Shown here: in pieces, positions 16,424 through 23,750 of the stretch
How positions within the stretch are numbered: position 1 is the first letter of the stretch
How the letters are laid out: every line of letters starts with the position of its first letter
Assembly: GCA_022340715.1 (NCBI GenBank)
Contig: JAJDNK010000290.1
Coordinates: forward strand, 1-40,560
Length of the DNA: 40,560 nucleotides
Origin: a bacterium BMS3Abin03
Lineage (GTDB): Bacteria; Bacteroidota; Ignavibacteria; Ignavibacteriales; Ignavibacteriaceae
Reading direction: 5' to 3'
Notes under the pieces: generated by a model
Database searches by the model: none
Seen by the model: the letters and a program-made list of their open reading frames with translations, nothing else
Told to the model about the DNA's origin: nothing
Position numbers and translations under genes: made by a program

Positions 16424-17941
16424 ATGGCTGGAACAGGAAAAGTTTATTTAGTAGGAGCAGGACCGGGTGATTGCGGACTTTTAACAGTAAAAGGATTTGA
16501 AAAATTAAAAACTGCAGATGTTGTGGTTTATGATAGATTGATTAATAATGAATTACTATCCTGCTGTAAAAAGGATTGTGAAAAGATCTTTGTTGGAAAA
16601 GAATCCGGTTATCATCCTATTGAACAGGAAAAGATAACAGAGATTTTATTAAAGAAATCGCAGGGTGGTTATAATGTTGTTCGGTTGAAAGGGGGAAATC
16701 CTTTCATCTTCGGCAGAGGTTCTGAAGAAGCTATTGAATTGAAAAAGGCCGGCATAGATTACGAAATAATTCCCGGAATAACTTCCGGACTTGCGGCACC
16801 AATCTATAGCGGCATTCCAATTACACAAAGAGGTCTTATTACACAATGTGTTTTTGTAACAGCTCATGAATGTCCCGGTAAACCCGGGACACAAGTCGAG
16901 TGGGAAAAACTCGCCAAACTAAAAAATACGTCGCTCATTATTTATATGGGAGCATCGAGAATTGCAACGATTAGTGAAAAATTAATAGAATACGGTATGG
17001 ACCCGTCAATGCCTGCTGCAGTAGTTGAGAATGGGACACTTCCAAAACAAAGAACAATTACTGGTCGTCTTGATTCCATTCCTGAAATATTTAAAAAAGA
17101 AAATTTTCATGCACCTGCAATTATTATAATAAGTCCTGCAATTTCACTTAGAGATGAAATATCATGGTTCGAAAAGAAACCGCTACTAAATAAAAGAATA
17201 GTTATTACCGGCGAGAAAACTCAACAGGATAAATTATATACTGAACTTAGTGAACTTGGTGCGGAGGTCATAAGACTTCCCTTTATCAAAACTCAGATCA
17301 AAAATCCCTGTATAGATATTCAGGAACTATTTACAAAAAATAATTTTGAATGGATTTTGTTCACAGGAGAAAACGAGGTTAACTCATTCTTTGAAATATT
17401 AAAAGGGAAAAAGTTCGATTCAAGAATATTTGGAAATAAAAAAATCGCATCCATTGGCTCTGCAACATCAAAAGCGCTTGAAACTTATGGCCTTACCGCG
17501 AATTACTCCAGGGAAAATTCCACTTCATCATCACCAACTGTGAATGAATTTAGCAATTTTAATATGAATGGATACAATTTATTATGGATAAAAAATTTCG
17601 ACGAACACCAGCAGGTACCTGTTGAATTTAAAAGTGTAGAGGAAAGAATAAAAACAATTAATGTTTGTGAATATCTTCCTGATAATCCCGATTCAAATGT
17701 AGTTGCAGATATAGAGAAAAATGGTGCTGATATTTTTGTTTTCACTACCCCTGCATCAATAGTAAATTTCTTTAATCTATTTAGTCATGAGACCGTAACA
17801 AAAACTATAAACAATGCAAAGGTGCTGGTAACTAATCCTGCAGCGGCTAGTGTTTTATGCTATAAGAATCTCAAGAATATAATTGTATCATCCAAACAAT
17901 CTGCTCAGGGAATTTGTGAAGTTATCAATAGCTTGTTTTAA
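16424..17941 (+). CDS. cobA-hemD: CobA-HemD fusion: uroporphyrinogen-III methyltransferase and synthase
   Basis: I chose ATG 16424 (MAGTGKVYLVG), giving 505 residues; an in-frame TTG at 16409 would add five residues with no better ribosome site. The N-terminal half (about 4-245) is SUMT: VYLVGAGPGDCGLLTVKG, DVVVYDRL, VVRLKGGNPFIFGRGSEE, PGITSGLAAPIYSGIPITQR and LIIYMGASR. The C-terminal half (about 255-505) is a diverged uroporphyrinogen-III synthase: KRIVITGEKTQQD, WILFTGENEVNSF, FVFTTPASIVNFF. The fusion closes hydroxymethylbilane to uroporphyrinogen III and methylates it twice to precorrin-2, the substrate of the dehydrogenase encoded at 15133. CobA-HemD fusions are known in several phyla. 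Earlier tetrapyrrole genes are not in the window. Confidence 0.94.
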   Translation: MAGTGKVYLVGAGPGDCGLLTVKGFEKLKTADVVVYDRLINNELLSCCKKDCEKIFVGKESGYHPIEQEKITEILLKKSQGGYNVVRLKGGNPFIFGRGSEEAIELKKAGIDYEIIPGITSGLAAPIYSGIPITQRGLITQCVFVTAHECPGKPGTQVEWEKLAKLKNTSLIIYMGASRIATISEKLIEYGMDPSMPAAVVENGTLPKQRTITGRLDSIPEIFKKENFHAPAIIIISPAISLRDEISWFEKKPLLNKRIVITGEKTQQDKLYTELSELGAEVIRLPFIKTQIKNPCIDIQELFTKNNFEWILFTGENEVNSFFEILKGKKFDSRIFGNKKIASIGSATSKALETYGLTANYSRENSTSSSPTVNEFSNFNMNGYNLLWIKNFDEHQQVPVEFKSVEERIKTINVCEYLPDNPDSNVVADIEKNGADIFVFTTPASIVNFFNLFSHETVTKTINNAKVLVTNPAAASVLCYKNLKNIIVSSKQSAQGICEVINSLF

Positions 17942-17952
17942 CGGTGGAATAA

Positions 17953-19002
17953 ATGAACGTCTTTAATATTAACTTACCCGTAGTAGGAGTTCAATTTAAT
18001 ATTCTGATATTAGTTTTAATTGGATTCTGTGTAGGTGTCATTGCAGGATTTTTTGGTGAGGGCGGTGGCTGGTTTGTTACACCAGCATTAAACATCTTCG
18101 GATTTCCTATGGCCTATGCAATAGGAACATGTCTTTCCAATATTTTCGGTCAATCGATCGGGGCGACAAAAAGACACCAACGAATGGGTAACATCGATTG
18201 GAAATTGGGTCTTATTTCCGTGACAGTTTCTATTGTTGGATTTGAAATTGGTTCCCAAGTCGTCCTAGCGTTGGAAAAAACAGGCAATGCAGGGAATATT
18301 ATCCGTTGGTGCTATGTTGTGTTTCTATCCGGCTTAAGCTGTTTCATGTTTTATGATTATTTCGTACTTCAAAAACGCCAGCTGAATGATGAAAATGAAA
18401 TCCCAGGTACTCCAGTTGAAGATATACAACCTTGCAGAAGTAAAATAGCTGAAAGATTGTATATTATAAAGCTTCCCCCGATGATTTCATTTCCCATTTC
18501 ACAAATTAAGGCTGTTTCACTCTGGATAATTATTGCAATCTTTTTATGCACCGGATTTTGCTCAGGGCTTTTAGGAATCGGTGGTGGATTTATCATTATG
18601 CCCACTCTTATTTATTTGATTGGTCTTCCGACAATTATAGCAGTGGGAACAAGCTTAATTACTGTTCTCTTTAGCTCTGCATACGGATGTTTTATATATG
18701 CTGTTAATGGTCGTGTAGAATTAGTTGCCGCCGTAATTTTGCTTATAGGTGCATCAATAGGTGTTCAAATCGGAGCCACCGCCGTTAAATATATTAAAGG
18801 ATACGGGATAAGACTGTTGTTTGCAATTATGATTGCCTTTGCTGCGTTATCTGTAATCACCGAACAGTTTTATAAGATGACGGGAAAATCATTCTTTCAG
18901 ACTATGGCTGAAATTATTTTGTTAGGAACAGCTCTAATCATCACCACGATAATCTTAAGTAAGCTTTACATCGAAATAAGAAAAGAACGAGGAAGATATT
19001 AA
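17953..19002 (+). CDS. TauE/SafE (DUF81) permease, tandem copy 1
   Basis: This 349-residue protein has about eight membrane helices in two homologous halves. The first half has FFGEGGGWFVTPALNIFG, the second GLLGIGGGFIIMPTLIYLIG, and a hydrophilic loop (about 138-175) lies between. TauE/SafE proteins move sulfite, sulfonates or other anions; in sulfate reducers related permeases are suspected sulfate importers. It starts 11 bases after cobA-hemD with GGTGGA as ribosome site. Compared with copies 2 and 3 the first signature differs (GEGGGWF instead of GVGGGWI, and GTCLSN instead of GTDLxN), so it may differ in substrate. Confidence 0.92.
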   Translation: MNVFNINLPVVGVQFNILILVLIGFCVGVIAGFFGEGGGWFVTPALNIFGFPMAYAIGTCLSNIFGQSIGATKRHQRMGNIDWKLGLISVTVSIVGFEIGSQVVLALEKTGNAGNIIRWCYVVFLSGLSCFMFYDYFVLQKRQLNDENEIPGTPVEDIQPCRSKIAERLYIIKLPPMISFPISQIKAVSLWIIIAIFLCTGFCSGLLGIGGGFIIMPTLIYLIGLPTIIAVGTSLITVLFSSAYGCFIYAVNGRVELVAAVILLIGASIGVQIGATAVKYIKGYGIRLLFAIMIAFAALSVITEQFYKMTGKSFFQTMAEIILLGTALIITTIILSKLYIEIRKERGRY

Positions 19003-19038
19003 TGCCGATAAAAGCACAAAAGAAAAGCAAAAAATAAT

Positions 19039-20109
19039 ATGGATATTTTTAACATTAGTCTTCCCGTTGCCGGAATAGAATTTAATGTGCTGCTTTTGAT
19101 TGCCATTGGATTTTGTGTTGGTGTTCTCGGTGGTTTTTTTGGTGTTGGCGGCGGTTGGATTGTTACTCCCGCACTTAATATTTTCGGTTTCCATATGGCT
19201 TTTGCAATCGGGACTGATCTTTCAAATATCTTCGGACAAACAATCGGTGCTGTAAAGAAACATCAGAAAATGGGTAACATCGATTGGAAGCTTGGTTTAA
19301 TTTCAATCATAACTTCGGTAATTGGTTTGGAAATAGGATCGCAGGTGATTCTTATTTTAGAAAAAGCAGGCGAGGTGGGATTAGTTGTACGTTGGTGCTA
19401 CATGGTTTTTCTTTTCGGTCTCGGCATTTTTATGTTTTATGATTATTTCGTGCTTCATCCAAAACAATTACAAAATTTTGAAGAAGAACCCGAGAACAAT
19501 TCCGGGGCCACGCCGAAAATTGTAAAAACTGAACGAAGCAAGTTAGCAGAGAGATTATATACTCTTAAAATTCCACCAATGGTTTCATTTCCTGCTTCCG
19601 ACATCGAAGGTGTTTCTCTCTGGATAGTATTATCGATTTTCCTTTGTACAGGCTTTTTATCAGGGTTTTTAGGCGTTGGTGGTGGCTTTATAATTATGCC
19701 TGCTCTGGTTTATTTAATTGGACTTCCGACTGTTGTTGCTGTTGGAACAAGCCTAATAACTGTTCTGTTCAGCGGGGCTTATGGATGTTTTTCTTATGCA
19801 CTTAAGGGGCGTGTAGAAATTGTAGCTGCATTTATTATGCTTATCGGTGCTTCAATCGGTGCACAGATAGGAGCTACAGCAGTTAAATATGTTCGAGGAT
19901 ACGGAATCAGGTTATTGTTTGCATTAATGATCATCTTCGCCGGGCTCTCTATCGTTACAGAACAATTTTATAAAATGACAAATAAACCATTGTTTCAAAC
20001 CTTTGCAGGAATCGTATTGATGGGAACAGCTATAACCATGACAATTATCGTAATCGGTAAACTCATAATCGAATCAAAGAAAGAAAAAAGTTTAAAGATC
20101 AATAACTAA
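19039..20109 (+). CDS. TauE/SafE (DUF81) permease, tandem copy 2
   Basis: This 356-residue protein has the same two-half layout as its neighbours, with signatures FFGVGGGWIVTPALNIFGF and FLGVGGGFIIMPALVYLIG. A charged loop at about 142-175 ends with the shared SKLAERLY and PPMVSFPASDIEGVSLW segments. Strong similarity to copies 1 and 3 along the whole length shows that the three arose by tandem duplication. It lies 36 bases after copy 1 and 28 before copy 3, so all three are likely cotranscribed. The probable role is transport of sulfate, sulfite or another sulfur oxyanion, from family and context. Confidence 0.93.
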   Translation: MDIFNISLPVAGIEFNVLLLIAIGFCVGVLGGFFGVGGGWIVTPALNIFGFHMAFAIGTDLSNIFGQTIGAVKKHQKMGNIDWKLGLISIITSVIGLEIGSQVILILEKAGEVGLVVRWCYMVFLFGLGIFMFYDYFVLHPKQLQNFEEEPENNSGATPKIVKTERSKLAERLYTLKIPPMVSFPASDIEGVSLWIVLSIFLCTGFLSGFLGVGGGFIIMPALVYLIGLPTVVAVGTSLITVLFSGAYGCFSYALKGRVEIVAAFIMLIGASIGAQIGATAVKYVRGYGIRLLFALMIIFAGLSIVTEQFYKMTNKPLFQTFAGIVLMGTAITMTIIVIGKLIIESKKEKSLKINN

Positions 20110-20137
20110 ATAATCAATTTATCAGACAAGGGATATT

Positions 20138-21205
20138 ATGGATGCATTTGAAATCTATTTACCTGTTGCCGGGATTGAATTTAATGTTCTCCTATTAATT
20201 TTAATTGGATTTTGTGTAGGGGTGCTTGGTGGGTTTTTCGGTGTTGGAGGCGGCTGGATCGTTACTCCTGCTCTGAATATTTTCGGATTTCACATGTCTT
20301 ATGCAATCGGAACTGATCTTGCCAACATTTTCGGGCAATCCATTGGGGCTACAAAAAAACATCACAAAATGGGAAATATTGATTGGAAACTTGGTTTCAT
20401 TTCTATTATAGCATCAATCGTCGGTTTGGAAATAGGTTCCCAGGTGATAATTGTTCTTGAAAAAATGGGAACTGCCGGTTCAATTGTAAGATGGTGTTAT
20501 CTCTTTATGATGTTTGGATTGAGCTCTTTTATGTTATACGATTATTTCGTTGTGCATAAAAGAGAGCTAAAACAATTATCACTCGATGAATCACAAACAG
20601 AAACTCAGAACGTAAGGAGCAGAAGAAGTACTATTGCAGAAAGATTACATAACATTAATCTTCCACCTATGATATCATTTCCTGCATCTGATATTAAATC
20701 GGTTTCTTTATGGATAGTGCTGTTCGTATTCCTGCTTACAGGTTTTCTTTCGGGATTTTTAGGAGTCGGCGGCGGATTTATAAGAATGCCGGCTTTAGTT
20801 TATTTAATTGGAGTTCCTACTGTTATTGCTGTTGGTACAGATTTAATGAGTGTCCTTTTCGCAGGTGCTTATGGCTGCTTTACTTATGCAATTAAAGGTC
20901 GTGTTGAGTTTATTGCTGCTTTCTTTATGCTTATAGGTGCTTCAATTGGCGCTCAAATAGGTGCGACTGCAGTTAGATATATAAAAGGTTATGGAATCCG
21001 GTTAATGTTTGCTATAATGATATTGTGTGCAGGATGTTCTGTTGTGCTGGAACAAATATATAAAATGTCGGGTATTCACGTCTACCAAACAACTGCCGGA
21101 TTAGTCTTAATGGGAACCGCAGTCTTTATGACTTTATTGATCATTACCAGGTTAATTATAGAAGCAAAAAAAGAAAAAGAATTAAAAAATAAATTGAGTA
21201 TGTAG
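20138..21205 (+). CDS. TauE/SafE (DUF81) permease, tandem copy 3
   Basis: This 355-residue protein has about eight helices, with signatures FFGVGGGWIVTPALNIFGF and FLGVGGGFIRMPALVYLIG. The second signature has arginine where copies 1 and 2 have isoleucine (FIRMP instead of FIIMP), and GTDLMSV replaces GTSLITV, both at positions near the presumed substrate pathway. The rest follows copy 2 closely. These changes suggest that the copies differ in selectivity or affinity. It is followed by a small membrane protein gene after 63 bases. Confidence 0.93.
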   Translation: MDAFEIYLPVAGIEFNVLLLILIGFCVGVLGGFFGVGGGWIVTPALNIFGFHMSYAIGTDLANIFGQSIGATKKHHKMGNIDWKLGFISIIASIVGLEIGSQVIIVLEKMGTAGSIVRWCYLFMMFGLSSFMLYDYFVVHKRELKQLSLDESQTETQNVRSRRSTIAERLHNINLPPMISFPASDIKSVSLWIVLFVFLLTGFLSGFLGVGGGFIRMPALVYLIGVPTVIAVGTDLMSVLFAGAYGCFTYAIKGRVEFIAAFFMLIGASIGAQIGATAVRYIKGYGIRLMFAIMILCAGCSVVLEQIYKMSGIHVYQTTAGLVLMGTAVFMTLLIITRLIIEAKKEKELKNKLSM

Positions 21206-21268
21206 AACCGAAAGTAATTATTACTTTATAAAAATTATGTAATGAATAAAATTTTTAAGGAATAAATC

Positions 21269-21571
21269 ATGTCAATAAAAAAAATAATTGCGTTGCTTTT
21301 ACTATGTATTGTGATCGCATGTGCATTTAATAATTCTTATGCCGGTGATGTTGGCGGAAAAGAGGTAACATCTCTTGATCACAAAGTAGATACAACAAAT
21401 TTATCCGGCGTTAACCTGTGGATTGCCGATTTGTATAATAACAACAAGTTGATGTATGCAATAGTTGTTACGCTGGTAATGGCAGCTTTAGGTACAACGA
21501 TGGCTTTTGGAACAGATCTTATATTAAAAATGTTTGGTATGGATGTAACTAAGATCTCCCATCGTGAATAA
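21269..21571 (+). CDS. Small two-helix membrane protein next to the TauE permeases (DVU0150-like)
   Basis: This 100-residue protein has an N-terminal hydrophobic segment (about 5-25) that could be a signal peptide, a polar middle and a second helix (about 60-82), then LKMFGMDVTKISHRE. From memory it resembles a short conserved family found beside TauE-type permeases in sulfate reducers (DVU0150 family); I could not verify this. It starts at ATG 21269 with AAGG upstream and follows the three permease genes. It may be an accessory subunit of one of them. No catalytic motif is seen. Confidence 0.7.
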   Translation: MSIKKIIALLLLCIVIACAFNNSYAGDVGGKEVTSLDHKVDTTNLSGVNLWIADLYNNNKLMYAIVVTLVMAALGTTMAFGTDLILKMFGMDVTKISHRE

Positions 21572-21646
21572 ATACCAAATAAGAAAATTGAATTTTATAT
21601 AAATTTGGGAATATAATAAATCCTGGAAATAAGTTGTTCATATTTA

Positions 21647-21751
21647 ATGGAAGGAATAAAAATAATCTATAAATATATTTAAATGCTTAGTTAATTTGCC
21701 TTATTAGTTTTAATTCCGACCAAAGCTAATTCCATTATTTTATCCTTCCAT
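21647..21751. repeat. Widely spaced inverted repeat upstream of the heme-motif pseudokinase gene
   Basis: ATGGAAGGAATAAAA (21647-21661) is complementary to TTTTATCCTTCCAT (21738-21751) with a single-base bulge; 76 bases lie between. The element fills the gap between the small membrane protein and the kinase homologue and ends about 34 bases before its start codon. It could fold as a leader RNA stem. It does not look like a standard terminator because the loop is long. Confidence 0.4.
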
Positions 21752-21784
21752 GATTTTATTTTGCAATTTTAGTGAGGACATAAC

Positions 21785-23344
21785 TTGAGTATACCTGACA
21801 AGCTAAAACACATAAACATTTCAACCAGAATATCAATTTTACTTGGCTTAGTAATTATTCTTACTATGGGAGTATTTTCGACTCTTAGTTTGATTAAGCA
21901 GGAGAATGATTCGATTGAGATTATTAAAAATAACTCCAACCAGCTTTGTGCAACAATAGAAAAGATACTAAGATTCAGTATGCTTGAAAACAGACGGAAT
22001 GAAATCACAAAGGCGTTAAAAGACATTGTCGGTAAAGAAGGCATTCGGACTGTAAGAATATTAAATCACGAGGGACTGATTAAATATTCTTCCAAACAAT
22101 CCGACATCAATCAACAAATATCACAAAGTAATCCTCGCTGTACAGGATGCCATGATAACAAAGACAACATGCTTGTCAGCTCAACTAAAAATTTTGTCAA
22201 CTACCGAATTGATAAACAAAAAAATCTCGTTTACAATTTTCTACCGATTTATAATGCGCATAGTTGTTATACCAGTGCTTGTCATTCATCCGGAGAAATG
22301 TCATCATCTATTAATTTAAAACCAACTAACGGATTACAAACATTTCATTATCATGATTCTTCCCAAACAGTACTTGGATTCATCGAAATCGAAGTCTCGA
22401 CTGAAAAGATAGCTTCTAATCTTGGACATACGCGTTCACAATTAATTTTAATCACAATAATAATTGCTTTGTTAGCTTCGATTTTAACATACTTTTCTAT
22501 TAGAACTTTAGTTGGTAAACCTGTTAAAAATTTGGTAGAAGGAACACGCAGAGTCGCAAAAGGAAATCTTAAACAGGAAATTCCTCCGGGCAAAGCAGAA
22601 TTAGGAGAGCTGTCCCATTCATTCAACCTGATGCAGAAACAATTGTTAACAACTCAGTCACAGTTGATTGAATCGGAAAAGCTTGCATCAATCGGAAAGC
22701 TTGCAGATGAAATTGCTTATGAAATAAGCAATCCACTTACAGGCATAATAGTTTTTTCAGAAAATCTTAGCAAAGATTCGGGTGAAGATAAAATCAAAGA
22801 TTATAAAGTGATTCACACCGAGGCTCTAAGAATAAGAGAAATAGTAAGGAATATCTTAACTATCACTAAACGTGAACTGCTGGAATTCAAAGACACGAAT
22901 GTTAATGAAGTTATTAATCATTCCATTTCAATTGTAAACAAATTATCTAACTTTCAGAACATTCAAATCGTAAACCGGTTGCAGAAATCAGTTCCAAATA
23001 TATCCGCCAATTCAGGTTTGCTGGATCAGGTATTTTTAAATTTACTTTTAATATCTTCAGAATCGATGTCAAACGGCGGGATAATAAACATTTCTACAAA
23101 TTATGTTAAGGACAATGGTGAACTTGATATTATTTTTTCCGATACCGGTAAAGGAATACCGGAAGAGATTCTTCAAAAGTTATCTGCTTCTAATAACTCG
23201 GCCGGCTTAAGCAACACAGAAAGAACGGGTATCAGTTTGGCAGTTTGCAAAAATATAATCGAAATGCACAAAGGGAGTTTTTCAATTGAATCGAAACCGG
23301 GTTCCGGAACTTCTATACTTATTAAACTCCTGGTTAACTCTTAG
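21785..23344 (+). CDS. Heme-c-motif sensor histidine kinase homologue, probable pseudokinase
   Basis: This 519-residue protein probably starts with TTG at 21785, with GAGG seven bases upstream. TM1 is about 14-36 and TM2 about 219-239, enclosing a periplasmic sensor with CTGCH (119-123) and CYTSACH (161-167), the same CxxCH plus CX4CH pair as the kinase at 1553-3424. HAMP follows (about 240-292). In the HisKA domain the expected AHEIxNPL reads AYEISNPLTG, so tyrosine (Y312, codon TAT at 22718-22720) replaces the phosphoacceptor histidine. In the ATPase domain the N-box asparagine is isoleucine (I423), DTGKGIP is kept, and GTGLGL has become RTGISL. Three independent boxes are altered, so loss of kinase activity is likely real. 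The regulator gene begins one base after its stop. It may act as a redox-sensing scaffold or allosteric partner. Confidence 0.92.
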   Translation: MSIPDKLKHINISTRISILLGLVIILTMGVFSTLSLIKQENDSIEIIKNNSNQLCATIEKILRFSMLENRRNEITKALKDIVGKEGIRTVRILNHEGLIKYSSKQSDINQQISQSNPRCTGCHDNKDNMLVSSTKNFVNYRIDKQKNLVYNFLPIYNAHSCYTSACHSSGEMSSSINLKPTNGLQTFHYHDSSQTVLGFIEIEVSTEKIASNLGHTRSQLILITIIIALLASILTYFSIRTLVGKPVKNLVEGTRRVAKGNLKQEIPPGKAELGELSHSFNLMQKQLLTTQSQLIESEKLASIGKLADEIAYEISNPLTGIIVFSENLSKDSGEDKIKDYKVIHTEALRIREIVRNILTITKRELLEFKDTNVNEVINHSISIVNKLSNFQNIQIVNRLQKSVPNISANSGLLDQVFLNLLLISSESMSNGGIINISTNYVKDNGELDIIFSDTGKGIPEEILQKLSASNNSAGLSNTERTGISLAVCKNIIEMHKGSFSIESKPGSGTSILIKLLVNS

Positions 23345-23345
23345 T

Positions 23346-23738
23346 ATGCAACGACAAATTAAAATATTAGCAATCGATAGCAAAGAAATAATTCTTAAAT
23401 CGATTCGCAAAGCGCTTAACAGCGATGAAAAAACAGAGTATATTATCACAACTTCCGGCACATCTATAGAAGGTTTAAAATTAATTCGAAACGATATTTA
23501 TGATCTTGTTCTTTTAGATCTTGCAATGCCGGGTATAAATGGGATTGAAGTTCTGAAAAGAATTAAAAAATTTAACTACGATATCCCGATCGTTATGCTT
23601 TCAGGATATTCTTCGAAGAGCAGTTATTCAGATGTGATTTCAAATGGTGCTGAAAATCTTCTTTTAAAACCATTTACAACGGCAGAGTTAAAATCAGTTG
23701 TCTCGAATATTTTTAAGGCAGATAAATCTACAGGATAA
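23346..23738 (+). CDS. Single-domain response regulator
   Basis: I chose ATG 23346, one base after the pseudokinase stop, giving 130 residues; an upstream in-frame start at 23286 would overlap the kinase and add 20 residues outside the fold. The receiver has D11, phosphoacceptor D58 in LVLLDLAMPG, the switch serine in VMLSGYS and K108 in LLLKPF. The second acidic residue of the usual DD pair is serine (S12), which may weaken metal binding. No output domain is present. With the preceding kinase homologue lacking its histidine, phosphate would have to come from another kinase or a small donor. It is followed 12 bases later by the PEP-synthase-like gene. Confidence 0.92.
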   Translation: MQRQIKILAIDSKEIILKSIRKALNSDEKTEYIITTSGTSIEGLKLIRNDIYDLVLLDLAMPGINGIEVLKRIKKFNYDIPIVMLSGYSSKSSYSDVISNGAENLLLKPFTTAELKSVVSNIFKADKSTG

Positions 23739-23750
23739 AACATAACCTGA

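Noticed and set aside
22718-22720. Y312 as a simple sequencing error (CAT to TAT)
   Set aside because: One base would explain the H box, but the N-box and G2-box changes are independent and point the same way, so an error is unlikely to be the whole explanation.
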